Below, one piece after another: positions 10,741-23,787 of a stretch of 64,000 nt of DNA; positions within the stretch are counted from its first letter, which is position 1; each line of letters opens with the position of its first letter. A program made the translations under genes and the position numbers. The DNA lies in assembly GCA_008921705.1 (NCBI GenBank), contig VFFE01007188.1:855443-919442 (forward strand), given 5' to 3'. Below the pieces are notes generated by a model. The model made no database searches. It had not been told where the DNA came from and saw nothing but the letters and a program-made list of their open reading frames with translations. The stretch comes from Burhinus oedicnemus. Lineage: Eukaryota; Chordata; Aves; Charadriiformes; Burhinidae.

Positions 10741-13700
10741 AGGCACAGGCTGACACTAGAGGCCCTGAGATTGTAAAGGACCCACCAATAGTCAGAGAAG
10801 TGCAGACCTAGGAGCTAGGCAGAACACATTTGAGGGTCACAAAAAGAATGAAGAACAAGAATCTAATATATGTAGAACATACCATATATAGAAAACTTGA
10901 ATGTAACATGGACTTGCAGACCAATGCAGATGAAGCAATGCGCGGAGTAAGCTCACAAGCAAGTAAAATGAACCTATGCAGATCCTAGAATGAAAAGAAA
11001 GAAACCATCAATATCATATGCCTCTCGGTGAAGAACTCAGGATGTATATGGCTCACTTAGTCACTGCTCAGACTGAAGCTGGGGGCAGCAGAAGGATCAG
11101 CATAACACCAGAAAAAGGGGTAGATATTAATAGATATATCAAAAGTCTAATTAAAAGTCTTAAAATAAATATCTGCTAATTAAAATCTTTTTCAGGGAAA
11201 AAGAAAAAAAAGAACTATTACTGAGGAAAACACATCCCCAGATTGTTCACTAATATGAAGACAGGGATAGACTTGTTCTTGTGGCTAAGTTCTAAATAAG
11301 TTTTTGGTTGATCATACCTCTTCTATAAAATGTCCCCAAGGAAGAATGCCTGCAGTGTGAAATGATGTAGACCTGACAAATTATTCTGAGGGGTTCTCAT
11401 ATGCTAGATTTTACTCCTTATTACTCTTGTTAAACCTGTATTTATTCCCAAGGTAAGACAAGGTACCTCTTAAGAAAAGAAGACTTTTTACCACTTGATC
11501 TAGATACAATAGAGAGATTGAAATTCACTTGATAAATGCATTTTAGCTACTGCTTCCTGAAATTTCACTTTTTATCTCCTTTTCTTAACTTTTCTTAATT
11601 CCCTCTAAATGAATCTTAATAGAAATGTTGAAATCAAACTCCATAGCAATTATATTTGCTTGAAGATTAGATCAAATTGTACATCTCCACATGGGCCTGA
11701 AGTAGTACCCTCTACCCATACTTTATTTTCTTTTTTGAAAAGGATTTAATCTTATTTTTTAGATCAATCTTTTTATTTTTGAAGCAAAATTCCAGAAAAC
11801 AGCTACTATGTGGAAGTCTGTTAATTATTCTATTTCTTCTCAGTGTTTGTGCTGAAAAGATGGAAGTTCTTATTTTTTAAAATCAGAGTGGTCATCTGTG
11901 GCTTTTGAACTGGATGTGTCTCAGAAATAACTCAATTCCAAGTCCCATAGTGAGACTGGCTCGTGTGACTAGCATGGCAATTTTCTGACACAGGCACGTT
12001 TAGGGAAATCTGATGGAGGGAATTAGACTTCAGGGCCTAGTAAATCTGATGTTGAATTCCTGTCAGATTTAGTTGTCCATTCAATGCAACTCTCCATAAA
12101 ATAAAGTGCTGAAGCTTGTGGGGTGTACACCCATCCATCCATCCATCCATCCATCCATCCATGTACCTACCTATCTATCTAAATAAGAATGGATATGGAA
12201 TCACTCCCTCTGCAGGGGGATTAGCCACACTAATCATGGGTAGCCCTCTTAATAATAGAATTCCCTTGTAGACAGACAGTTTGGAGCAGTTCCAAACAAA
12301 GTCAGGGAGATAATAACTGAGCAGTATCGATGCTGAGGTGTTCAATGATCATATTCACTCTTTACTCCTTTTTTGTACAACAGTAAAGATGCACAGGGAG
12401 CCAGCCTTATCTATCATCTGTAATCCACGCCCACAGTTCACCTTCTCTTCATGTATCGCTAGTCCATGGGACTTATCCTATGGGCCTCAGTAATCTAAAG
12501 ATTTATAGCATGTCGTATGTATAGGCCTTACTTACCCTTAATCACCTTTCTTTCCTCTAAAAAAACCCAACTTACCTCAGCTTTGTTATCATTTTAAGTG
12601 TGATTTTGTTAAAATAAAGCAATATAAGGTTGCAAGATAACATCACTTTGCAATTGTCCCTTTCAGTTAAGCGCAAACCTTCCAGAAAAGTATGTGGTAT
12701 TGAAAAATACATGGATTCTAACACTGATGCTCACTTTCCCCCTTACTGGAGTGGTATGGTCATGAATACCAATGTCTAAAATGATTCCTAATGTTTTACT
12801 ACCCTTATTAGGTTTTATACATGAAGAAATAGTGATATGTGTCCCTTCTATTCAGAAAGGTCACTTTCAATACAATGAAAAATACCAAAGGATGGTATAG
12901 AGGTATATGATGCTATGTTTTGCAGCAAAAAATGGATGAGAATTTAGCTTTTAGTGTTCTATATTAATGTGATTTTATTCTTATCTGTTCATTTGTGCCT
13001 GTAGGAGCAGCAGGAAAAAATGGATTAAACCAGGACTGTTCAAAGGCGTATAAGATGAAGAATCCATCCTTCTATATGCAATCAAGAGAATATATATCTT
13101 CCATGAGTAACTCATAGCAGCACAAACGTAATTTATGCAATAGTAATAGGCATTCTTGTAAATATAGCACTCCAGAATATACTATAGAGTGGGGAATCAG
13201 TGGTGCTTAGTGCAAGATAATATAGCTACAGAAAAAACGAAATGGCAAAAGCTGATATAATGAAGTCCGTGACTCTAAGAATGAAATCCAACAACTGAGA
13301 CGGAGGTTTTTATAGTGCAGTATGCAGTGCTGGACAAGGTTGGCCGAATGTTTATATTTAAGTTGACTATTTCTGTGAATTTATTCCAGTTTAGTCAAAT
13401 ACATAAATGAGTAAATAGATTCCTCAGATGGTTTAAAATAGAGTACCTCTTATAAGGCTCAGAATCAGGCTCTTGTGCTTGTGGGGTTTTAATCTTTCAC
13501 ATGAAGCCAAAAGAAATGTGTTTCAGCAAAGTTTCATCTGCTTTTTTGATTGTTCAGTCTTGTAAATTCAAAGACAAAGTCAATGAAGAAATTCATTATG
13601 CCAATCAGAATAGCTGAAAAAAAGTTGCATCAATGTCTATGAGCTGAATCCATCATTTTTCTAAAGCTGTGCATTCTGATAAAGGTTAGTCTGCAGTTAA

Positions 13701-15669
13701 AGTCATGCATTCAGCTGTTCCTATTAAAGTTGGATCATTTAATTTTAATATTATTCTGAAAAGTGAGGAAAGTAACACAACAAAATTATCTAGCAATCTG
13801 TATTCAGTAAATGTATAACTAGAACATATACTACAAGGTCAGCCTAGCTTTAGATTTGCTACTGAAAAAGTTACAAATATTAAAAGTTAGGTATACTGAA
13901 GAGATCAACATTCAGAATCATTCTCATTCTCATTCAAAACATTGCAGTCAGTATAACAAAACATAAACCATATATATGCCACTTTTATTTTTCTGCTCTA
14001 TTTTCTGCTGTTCCTGAAACCCATCATCAGAGCTGTATTCATTAACTCAGATAGGCCTTTAGCTCCAGTATCAAGATTACACTTCTATGCATGATATTTT
14101 TTTCCCATCATTAGTTATTGTAGGGAAATGAATGCAATTTCCATTTCTGGAATTGAAAAAAAGTGGAAGCTGAATGTTCAATAATGTAGATAAGGTGGGT
14201 TTTCTTCTTTTTTTTTTTCTTTAAACATATGTTAGAACATCTGTTAATGGGTGTGAGAAGACAGTACATCTGCATGATATGCTAAATGCTGATATATTTG
14301 GGTTTGTGCCTGTGGACTATTTTGACTTATGATAATTTAGAAAGTGTCATTAAGAATCAAATCTTCATGTCTAGTTGTTTGGGAAAACCTTTAATAATGT
14401 GGCACTAAGCTGACATAGCATTGGACCCGTGAGAACCAAAATTACAAGTTCAACCTATACCTTGAAGGACTTGTGCTGCTACCTAACTTAATTAAAAATA
14501 TCGGATGCCTAAACAATTGTTCTCATTTTTCCTAAAACCAGTTTGGTAACCAAGTCTGCCCCACTCCTCAGGAAAGAGCGATTGTGTTCAGACATATTTA
14601 GGAAGAAAGGTGTAATGTAGAACTAATGAATATGTTCCGGGGTATTTTAACCAGCTTAAAACCATTCCTAAAACATTGAAAAAGACAGAAGTAAGCTATG
14701 TAGATACCTAATTATGGAGTCAGTTAACCAATTGATCTGATGGAGTTTGAGTTAACTGACTTGTAGTATATAGGATAATATTGTCTTTATTTAGAATTCA
14801 GTTCTCCTGATGGATGATGGTAAAAGTCTTCAGATTACTGTTAGAAATATTCTAAATTACTGATTTTATTGATTTTTTAAAATGTAGTTCAAATATTAGA
14901 GTATTGCCTCTCATAACATGGTGACGTTTAAAGCTGATACCTAGATTAACAATGTGATGCCTGTGGAAGATCCTCAAATTGCAAAGAAGGCAAGGAGAAT
15001 CTAGACAAACATTAAAAATTGGAGAGTCACTGGATTGAAGAGACAATGACTTTCAATATCAGTGAGTGGAGGGAATCAACACTTTGGATACAAAAGTATT
15101 CAACTGTGCTCAGTTAGGCTGCTCCTGAAGTGTTCAACTGAAGTGATAATTATTTAAAACAAAATTATTTTTAAAATTAAAATATGCACTTCCGATCATT
15201 TTCAAAATACAAAATTTCAGGGGAGCTTGACAGAAATCTTCCAATTCCCTTATGCTCTATAGGAAGGATAAGCAGAATAAATTGTGATACTATCTAAAAT
15301 ACAAAATCAGGAAAGTAATGAACAGTAGGACACTGAACACCTAAAAAAGTATGTATATTTAAATGTTACCTAAATAACCATGTTCAGCAGAAATTTTCTA
15401 ATGCCGCCACTACAATGTTGTAACTGTTCCACAGCTATCATGAACTGGAAAGTCCTTATTATCACTTTAAATGTTCTATTCCAAGTAAAATAAAATTACA
15501 TTCTATGTCTCCTTTGTATAGAGCAATAAAATAGCCAGTCATGCCAAATTCTGAGTGACAGGGGACAAATGAAAATGCATATATAAATGCATATATATAG
15601 ACACTGTGTAATAAAGGTCAACATGAGGTTTTTTGTTTGCGTGGTTGTTGGTTTTTTTTTTTTTTTTTC
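10741..15669. other. AT-rich unique sequence
   Basis: No gene is recognised. It holds a CCAT microsatellite (12131-12180) and, at about 12190-12560, a somewhat less AT-rich block that could be a decayed LTR but matches no family I can name. A poly-T run at 15653-15668 runs straight into the assembly gap. The few open frames are short and on scattered frames. Confidence 0.6.
12131..12180. repeat. (CCAT)n microsatellite with CTAC/CTAT tail
   Basis: Eight perfect CCAT units (12131-12162), then degenerate CTAC and CTAT units to about 12180. A tract of this purity is likely to be length-polymorphic. Confidence 0.95.
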
Positions 15670-15689
15670 NNNNNNNNNNNNNNNNNNNN
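15670..15689. other. Assembly gap (20 N)
   Basis: Twenty undetermined bases. The left side ends in a T homopolymer followed by C; the right side opens in the middle of a minus-strand LTR. By comparison with the complete copy at 38821-39553, about 210 bp of the LTR 3' part, and any internal or flanking sequence, is missing. The 20 N therefore probably stands for a gap of unknown size. Apparent proteins spanning the N run are artefacts. Confidence 0.97.
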
Positions 15690-16223
15690 CAATCACGTCA
15701 CCAGCAGGCTCAGGGGAAGTCCCAGACTGGACTCAGTGACGGACAGGAACTGGATTCCGGATCTGGAGTCAGGATCAGGATCAGGATCAGGATCAAAGGT
15801 AGATGCAGAGACCGAGTCCTCCCAGGACGCCAGCCATTGAAGAAAAAGAGGCTGACCCTTTGATCCCTCAGCTTATATACTGAGCATGAGGCAGATGGGA
15901 TGGAATACCCTTGTTGGTCAGTTTTGGGTCACCTGTCCTGTCTGCTCCTCCCCGCAGGTGTGACCCCTCTACGCTTTTCCACTTCTGACCCTCCAACGGG
16001 GCAAGTAGCAAAGTTGGCTGGCCTTGGTTGCCATAGCAATAAGTATAAGCCAGAGCCTCTCTGCATACCATTCCTTGGCATCAGCCACAAACATGGGTCT
16101 TATCACTCTGAGAACGAACGGTTTCCTGCACAACATGCTGTTAATTTCAGCAGTTAGAAGAGGCCCAGCTAACAAGCAAAGTTACTGAACAAAATTGGTC
16201 CTGCTTTACCTCAAACCAGGACA
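15690..16223 (-). mobile_element. ERV LTR, family A, minus strand, cut by assembly gap
   Basis: On the minus strand this starts TGTCCTGGTTTGAGG at 16223 and follows the complete copy at 38821-39553 closely for about 530 bases (roughly 90 percent by eye). It stops at the gap, so the 3' end of the LTR is not visible. A TATA-like TATATAAG lies on the minus strand at 15872-15879, in the same place as TATAAAA in the other copy. A perfect four-unit AGGATC repeat occurs at 15771-15794. The start TG is present; the matching CA end and target duplication lie in the gap. No retroviral gag, pol or env is visible. Most likely a solo LTR or the edge of a provirus hidden in the gap. Confidence 0.88.
15771..15794. 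repeat. (AGGATC)4 hexamer repeat inside LTR
   Basis: Four perfect AGGATC units (GATCCT on the LTR sense strand). The corresponding segment of the sister LTR (39249-39272) has four degenerate units: GATCCC, GATCCG, AATCCA, GATCCG. It lies downstream of the TATA box, in the likely R/leader region. Confidence 0.9.
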
Positions 16224-17325
16224 ATCCCTTTAAAAAAAAAACAAAGTAAGTGTTGAAGTTAAAAAATTTCAATATAAGGAACACTGAAAATTTCACTCTG
16301 ATGTATTCATATGTGTTTTTGTTCACTGGTCAAAAAGCATTAATTGAAGTACATAGAATCTGCTGAACATGGCCAGTTAAACCCAGTCCTCATCAGACAT
16401 AGTGTATATCCACACTTAGCATTGTCTTCCAACCTATGGAAACATTATAGAATATGTCTAAAAACACCAGGATCATAGTTTTCTTAAGGAAGAAGAAGGG
16501 TACCACCCCAAGCTGCTGGAATTTTTTGTTAACTACGTATTCTAAGAACTGGATTGTCCAAATTCCTATTCATAAGTGTAGAAGTATGCAGAACAGCAAA
16601 CTGTTATCCAGAATGGGCACAAAATGCAAAAGGAGAAATGAACACACCCACATACATGAAATATACCTGAAAATGTACAAATACTTACAGTGATTTAATG
16701 CTTTACTATCTAGGGGAAAAAACTTAATTATAGCACTGTCAAGAACAATGAATACTGGCATCATCTCAAAAGCCAGACACAGTCAACTGTCAGTCATCTG
16801 TGAGAATTTTCTCTAGGATTAATTATTTAAGTTAAATCATTGCCAGGATGAAGCACAACAATGTATCTGACCTCCTATACCCTATGCACTACAGTGTATG
16901 CACTAAATTTTCCAAATCCATTCTGATCGCTTCTGCTTATGTTGGTCCATCCCTTTAAAAATAAGTAGTCCAATATTAAAGAATCTGGTACTTCACGTAA
17001 AGTTGCCTAGACTATTTTCTGTCACTAATATTGTGCTGCATTAGCAACATTTTAACTAATGTAATATATACAGGAATACCGTTTCCATTTTCTGAAATTG
17101 TATTTGATCTTCACATTTTTCTTATATTTGTATTAACTCTCTATTTTTGAGCATAACTATCTAATTTTCCTTGGCAGTCAACAATTTTGACTCTTTTTTT
17201 TTTTTTAGTAGTAGTTTAATTTTCTTCCTACTTATATCTATCCCAAAAGTACAAAAGTACTTCATTGTGGAATTCACCTCATCCATTTTTTGCTGCCTAA
17301 GAGATAGTTGTCTAAGTTGTCCAAG
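16224..17325. other. AT-rich unique sequence
   Basis: Begins with an A-run just outside the LTR (16232-16241). No gene, family repeat or convincing splice-bounded frame was seen. Confidence 0.55.
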
Positions 17326-17368
17326 TCATGGATGATCTTAAAGGTCCCTTCCAACCTAGACGATTCTA
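17326..17368 (+). mobile_element. CR1 3'-tail micro-fragment
   Basis: Only the extreme CR1 3' end survives: 'gatgatcttaaaggtccc' (17331-17348) followed by 'ttccaacctagacgattct' (17349-17367), a near match to the end of the CR1 copy at 10691-10737. It represents a severely 5'-truncated insertion or a fragment left by deletion. Confidence 0.8.
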
Positions 17369-17480
17369 AATAAAAGCTAGTCATATGGGCTCCCTTTATA
17401 GCTAATCAGAGAAATCCACAATTCCATGTGTTGTTATAAGATAGGTATCTAACACAGCTGCAAGGAATCTTCTTTTAAAT

Positions 17481-17516
17481 GTTTTTTGTTTTGTTTTGTT
17501 TTGTTTGTTTGTTTGT
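17481..17516. repeat. (TTTTG)n/(TTTG)n simple repeat
   Basis: Pentamer TTTTG units grade into tetramer TTTG units, on a T-rich background. It separates the CR1 tail fragment from the LTR remnant at 17568. Confidence 0.85.
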
Positions 17517-17567
17517 CACTATTGATAAATAAGTAAATTAATTATTATCCATGTTTTACTTTGTGTA

Positions 17568-17705
17568 TGTTATGGTTTAGCTGAGGTAGGCAGCTCAGCC
17601 CCACACAGCTGCTTGTTCACTCCTCCCCAGTGGGATGGGGAAGAGAATTGGAGGGGTAAAAATGAGAAAACTCATGGGTTGAGATAAAGATGGTTTAATA
17701 GGTAC
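17568..17705 (-). mobile_element. ERV LTR 3'-end remnant, minus strand
   Basis: Read on the minus strand, it contains 'tatctcaacccatgag', a segment with a short polypyrimidine stretch, 'cccactggggaggagtg', and ends '...ctcagctaaaccataaca', a CA-terminated LTR end. The same order of blocks (tatctcaaccca.gag, then .gaggagggggagtg, then a C/A-rich end) is seen at the 3' ends of the family B LTRs near 47300-47378 and 49030-49142, so this is a relative of that group. Only about 140 bp remains and the left side fades into unique sequence. Confidence 0.7.
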
Positions 17706-20700
17706 TCTAAATCCTCATGTTGACATCTGATGGTCATCTACATTTACATATCCATACATTTAGATATCTATATGTCTCTGCAACTCTCACGTGTGTAGCT
17801 CTCACTAGACAACTGGGATATCTAATCTGCCCAGATTCTTCTATAAATGGGTTGATACTTGCCTAATTCCAAATTCTGCCCTCATTATCTATAAATTTCT
17901 TCCTTTAACTCAAGTCTTGAACTTAATTCAGTCCTAGTCCAGATCTTTTGACACTGATAGGTTGGATCTGAATTGGACCTACTGGCAAGCTTCAGCCACC
18001 ATTATGAAAGTATATTTCAAATAGGCTTATTCCAAAGCTTCAGCTAGCAAATTGTTTAAAGAAGAGACAGGAGCGAGTGACAATATTGGGATTTTCGATC
18101 AAAATGTATAGACTGAACAGGGACTGGTGCAAACCAGGGAAATATTTACTTTAGCAATGGAACAAGGAGATCCTCACAAATCATTGGATAGCTAGACAAG
18201 GATCCAAGCTCAGTTCATGAAAGTTATGGGTTACAGCGGGGGATAGGCATCATAGGGAGAGGTAACAGGCAAAACTGTTATTGACTGTCATATATGACCC
18301 CATCAGATGGCTGGAAGAACTATGGACATGGCCTAGGAAGAGGATTGCCTGGACCCCTAAGATTTTCATTCATACTCCAGCTTCTCAGGCGCCATAAATG
18401 AGGCCTTAGTAGAGAAATTCTCCTTCAGTGTGGGTACAAAACAGTTTGCTATGACCTTTGGCAAAAGCATAGTATTGAACCTTTAACAAATATCTTCATT
18501 TCTCAAGTTGTGCTTCAAACCTTTGTGAAAGTTCTGATCACTATTTCCTGTTATTTCCTACTGCTTCATGACTAATATCAGGTAGTCAATGATATACAGG
18601 TTCCCATGGAAGTTCAAGATATTCCAGGAGAGTGCTTAATTAGCTTTGCCTCAGATGGAATACTTAAAATTTGTCTCTGTAAATAATCTTTCCTCAAGTC
18701 AGCTTTCCTGGGGCAGGACTTCATGTATTTCAGCATCAGGAAGACCCTTGCTGATTACAGTGTACAACAGTAGCCAAAGGATCTTCTCCTTGGACATATA
18801 TTTTTCCATTTGATCCAACTACTATTAGGTTTTCTAATAAATTAAAAATACTCTTGCTGTGCAAAGTGTCTATATACAGTCACATGATTAAGGTGAACAG
18901 GAGAAGCAATAACTACAGGCAGTGTGTCCAAGATCCAGGTGGTGCCACTCTGTAATAGTAACTACAGGAGCCTGGGGAATAGATAGTGGGTGTCACAGCC
19001 AGCAAAGGTAGGAGACCTGCAGGAGATCCTCATCAGAATTTGTGAGGTACAGTCACCTTAAGAGAATTATACAGTTGAAGGAAGTCACTAAATAACATAG
19101 CTAAATAAATTTAGACAATATTACAAAATAAATACATGGACTGGTAAATACATGGACAGAGACAATATATGAGAGGTGTAGAATGGTGTTTTCTGTGCCA
19201 TATACTTCAGACTTCTAGATATCAGCATCCTTAGAACTTACCAAACCAAAAGTCCTTAAACACTACCAAATTCAGATTCCTAAATTCAGATGTCTGCTGT
19301 CTGAAGATGAATCCCACTTTTTAAGAAAAGTGAGGCCAGGAATATTGAGGTCTTTTCCTTTGATTAAATGTTCTATGGATGACTACAATACAAACAAGAA
19401 ACACTATCAAACTAAAATAAATTAGATTTAACATTTAAAAAAAATTACTTGAGATGGATGCCATCATTGTATTAATAAATTTCTTATTTAAAGTTTTTAA
19501 AGCTAAATTTTACCAGTGTTCAGAATGTCTGCACTTCACACTGAAGTGATGGAAAATCCAGAAAAAGTTACACTTGAGACTATAATGTCTGAGTGCTCAT
19601 GACCTTTGAAATATGTTGTTGTTATTATTATTATTATTATTACTATTATTATAGATTAATATCTGAACCAACTTCTTTGTGTAACTCACTGTTAATTTAC
19701 CAGATATCTTCCTTTTAACCTTGGCCTGTTGCCATCTGCCAGTGAAATATAATTTCTGACATCCACTTCTTTTATGAAACTCAGTTGCTTATGCAGTTAA
19801 TCTCTGCCTGAGATGATGTTGTCTGATCTGCTGGATAATATTATCTTTCAGTTTAAAAGAAATCATAAAATATTGGTAATTTATTAGATAATTTATTACT
19901 GATCGTAGATATATAAAAAAGTTAAAAATCAGCCTCTCTTAAATTTAGGGAGTAAATAGAAATATGCCAATTCCTTTGGATGCACAACATATAACAGTTC
20001 CTGTAATGTAACAGCTTCTTCACATAAATTCTTCCTGAGAAGCAGGATGAAGGATGAGAGAAAAAGAAGACGCATGTAGGATTGGGTGAAGTAAGGGGTT
20101 CAGTTACTATGGTGATAATGAGCATACCCAGGCAAAATGTCATCTAAGGAGGTGCTACTGAATGACTGTGCAATGTGCAATTCAGCAAGTATAAATATCT
20201 TTGCATTCTGAAAACAAAATGACTACACATAGCACATAGCTTGAAAGCACTAAAGAAATTGTGGGGTTTTTTCTCTTTCTTCAAAGTTTAGTTGAGCTCC
20301 ATTTACTAATATCTGAGTCCTCACGGTGTGGAAAGGTCATGACAGCACCATTACATTTTGTCTGACCTCTCTTGCTTTTGCTCCCTCATCTCACTTCTGC
20401 TCATTGTTCTGTTTGAGCACAGCAAGTATAAACTTAGAAAAAAGTAAGAAATGAGTATACCTCCATACGCAACAGACTGCAATGAAGATCAGAAGACATG
20501 GAAAGAGAATATGCCATTAAAACAAACAAACAAACAAAAAAACCCAGAAAATTCGTGCTGTAAAGGGGAGGTAAGAAAAGGAGTAAGTAGTAGAATTTTA
20601 AAAAGGAGGTAAGACAGAGTCTGATTAGGCGGGAAATGTTGAATAATGAAAATTATTGAAAGAATAAACAAAACATTTAAGCAGCAGAAGTCTGACAAAG

Positions 20701-22924
20701 AGGATAAAAAGATTAGCTCTGGAAGATGGTGAAGAGATCTAGAAAATAGTGGGTTGATCCAAAGGGCAAGGAAATTAGAAGATTAAGTTAGCTTTCTTGC
20801 TTATTTCTCGGTAGAAAGAAAAGAAAGATGTTAAGAGGTCAAAGATGAGTGAGGTCAAAATGGACAAAGAAAGAGAACACCAAGGGGCAGCAAGGCTGTT
20901 AGCAGATTGAATACAAAGGCTGGGATAGATTTTAGAAGATGTTGTAAAGGAAAGAGAGGCAGAGTTTGATATTAGTGTGGATATTGACATAGGATGAGTT
21001 GAACGAAAATTGAAACTGTAAGCGTGGAGAGCCAAACCACAGTTCCTGACAGTAGTGAGCAAGAACTGAATGGAGACATTTGAAGCAATAGTAGGAAAGC
21101 TATTTTTGAGCTTTTCAATATACATGCCCTGTTTTCCTAGAATAAACACAATCTCGCTATACTAGGTTGATCTAAAGGTGGTTCACCTATCTAACATTGT
21201 AAGGTAACATTCACAGTTTATGTAGAACATTTATTTCAATTTAAGTATAAAAATTTTTTGGTTATTTAGTACATTCAGTGGCTACACAATTGGGATGGGT
21301 TTTTGTTTTATTTATTTCTTTATTTACCTTTAATTTAGGTAACTTACTACCTTACTTATTTTGCATATAACTAAAGTAGAAATGTTTTAATGGATACACA
21401 TAAATAATGAAATTGTTTTAGAAAAATTAATTACAATCTGTGGAGTAAATTAAGCAATTCCTTCCATTCAAGTTTAGAGGCTATCCTGTCATTTTAATAG
21501 AATATTAATATTTAGTAACAATCTTTCCCCCTTTTAATTGGCTTGTTAATCACAACTAGTACTATGAAGAGGTCACACATGTTATTTGCTAGTCCTTGCC
21601 CAGCATATATCATAACAAAGAAGAAGAATAATCTCTGTTATAGAAATATTTATTAAAGAGCTCAATATTTCTTAAATTCCTGCACAGATCTGCTCTTCTT
21701 AGAGGCCAGAGATTGCAAACATGATTTCTTTTTTAGTCAGAACTGAGGAAAAAGAAAGGAATAAAACAATGCAAAACATCTAAAATAAGGAGTAAGAAAC
21801 ATGAGGATAAATAAAAAAACTGGTTTCCAGTTGTTACAACTTTTCATTATTGCTGTGGATTTAAGAAGGATTTCTTATTTATACCAAAACTAAAATTTAA
21901 TGAAACAAAATAATTTCTCCATCTGAATATAAAACAATCTACCTGCTTGAAGCTGTCCTGTAAAGATATACATTTAAGGGAATACACACACCTCATGAGG
22001 ATTTGTATATGCTAGTATCCCTTGACCAGTAACTCAGATTCATGTGATATATTATATTATATTATTGTCATATTTTTGTTAAATATTTTTAGAGACCTTA
22101 TTCTACCACTGAATTTGAAGGTCTCATCCTTAAAACAAGGAAAGTGAACATAAATATCACAATACATTAACAGACAACGTTCTAGTTCAATGCTTAAATA
22201 GATTTAGTTAAAAAAAGCAACAACCAGAATTGGCAAATATTTTTTTAGATTAAAAATAGACTTGCACTTACAAAAATGAGACAATGGGGACCTGATGAAA
22301 AGCAGTTACTGAAGTTTTTAATATTTTAAAAGATGTGTATTTTTAAATAATTCTTTCATCTCATTACTTTTTAATGAGTGGTCATCTCATATCATTGTGA
22401 CAGGCATCTGGGGTTCAATTCAATTGCCTGCACAGGTACAAATGCCAGCTGAATCAAGCCTTAGAAACACAATACCTCTAATGTAGCATTAGAAATTAAC
22501 AAGACAGGTCTACACTAGAGATAATTGTTAGGACCCTACTATACAGTCAATGTACACAAATAGCCATGTTTAGAACATCACTCAGGCTATGGTAGAGGTC
22601 TAAAATGCTGAACAATGTTCAAAAAATACCTGTTTTCCTCTGCTGATTGCTCCTACAAAGGGCTACTGGTTATGAAGGTACAAAGGTGTTGCAGTTTAAA
22701 ACCAAATTGACAATGCAGAAACTAGATAGATTCAGATAACAAAACATTTCAATCACATGCATGTAGGAAATTTTATAAATTACATGAATTTTTTGTTCTG
22801 TGGGAGAGATTGCACAGTCCAAGAAAGAAGCCATGGTGGCTGGCATAATAATTCCTAACATAACGTCCTTATCCTGTCGGGAAGATGGTGCAGTCCAGGA
22901 TAAGTCTTGCTTATGCTGTTGATA
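17706..22924. other. AT-rich unique sequence
   Basis: No gene is recognised. It contains an ATT trinucleotide repeat (19616-19654), an (AAAC)n-like run at 20520-20538 and a plus-strand purine-rich stretch at 20540-21100. The 124-codon minus-strand frame at 20775-21149 is the complement of that purine bias and looks like a compositional artefact. Confidence 0.55.
19616..19654. repeat. (ATT)n microsatellite
   Basis: About a dozen TTA/TTG-type units, with one TAC interruption near 19642. Typical simple repeat. Confidence 0.9.
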
Positions 22925-23456
22925 GACCTGGTACACCCAAGCCCACTTGGAGCTGGATCTGGCAAGGGACATGAAGATCAAAAAAAGGGTTTCTACAGCA
23001 GCAGCAAAAGGAAGACCAAGAGAATGTGAGCCTGCTGCTCAATGGTGAAGAGAGCATGGCAATAAAGGACATGGAAAAGTCTGAGGTATTCAATGCCTTC
23101 TTCACCATGGTCTTTACTGTTAAGACTGCCTTTCAACAATCCCTGGTTCCTGAGGTCTGTGGGTAAGTCTGGAGTTGGGAAGATTTACCATTTCAACAAA
23201 CCAGACACACACAAATCTATGTGATCTAATAGGATGTAGCCACAAGCACTGAAGGAGCTGAAATCAGTCAGCTGATAACATTGTAAGGCCACTTGTGATG
23301 TTCCATGAAAAGTCATGGTGACCAGGAGACTTGATGAGCTGGTTCCAGAGGACTAGAAGAAAGGAAATGTCCCTCCTATTTTCCAGAGGGGCAAGAAGGA
23401 GGATCCAGGGAACTACAGGTGGGTTGGCCCCATTCCAGAAGCTTATTTTCATGATC
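22925..23456 (+). mobile_element. CR1 LINE internal ORF2 fragment, plus strand
   Basis: Comes from the middle of CR1 ORF2, between the endonuclease and the RT palm. Recognisable blocks are 'cccacttggagctggatctgg' near 22940, 'cagcagcaaaaggaagacc' near 23001-23019, 'gaggtattcaatgccttcttc' (23083-23103; peptide EVFNAFF), and 'gggcaagaaggaggatccagg' near 23390-23410 followed by 'gaactacaggtgggttggcc'. Multiple stops and small deletions break the frame. Neither the 5' end nor the 3' UTR is present, so the copy was truncated by later deletion. It lies 330 bp upstream of another CR1 in the opposite orientation. Confidence 0.85.
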
Positions 23457-23787
23457 TAGCCTTGGAAAACAAGAGAGGTGGTGTTCAGTTCAAGACAGAG
23501 ACAATCTAAATATCTATGTTCCAAGGAATGATATCGAGCTCCACAACATAGGGCCTTAAATTTTGATGTCTGAACATACTTGTTTACATATGAACTAAGT
23601 TTCTAAACTTCCTTTATAGCCAGTCATGATCTAGTCAAGAAAGTCAATGAAGACTCAAGTAATATTGATACCTATATCTTCACTATATCTACACAACTAA
23701 GTTTAGGGATGTAAAATTTGGAACTAAATCTGACACAACATGTGATAAGAGACACAAATTATTTCTAGACCTAATGGCTGTTTGTAG
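23457..23787. other. Short unique spacer between two CR1 copies
   Basis: About 330 bases separating a plus-strand and a minus-strand CR1. No recognisable repeat or coding frame was seen. Confidence 0.5.

Noticed and set aside
12190..12560. Possible decayed LTR
   Set aside because: Slightly different composition but no recognisable ends, TATA/poly(A) pair or family landmark.
15496..15863. Frames crossing the N gap (X residues), including an (RI)n-like peptide
   Set aside because: They span undetermined bases, poly-T and a hexamer repeat in the LTR, so they are not genes.
20775..21149. 124-codon minus-strand frame rich in S, L and F
   Set aside because: Direct consequence of the purine-rich plus strand; low-complexity composition.
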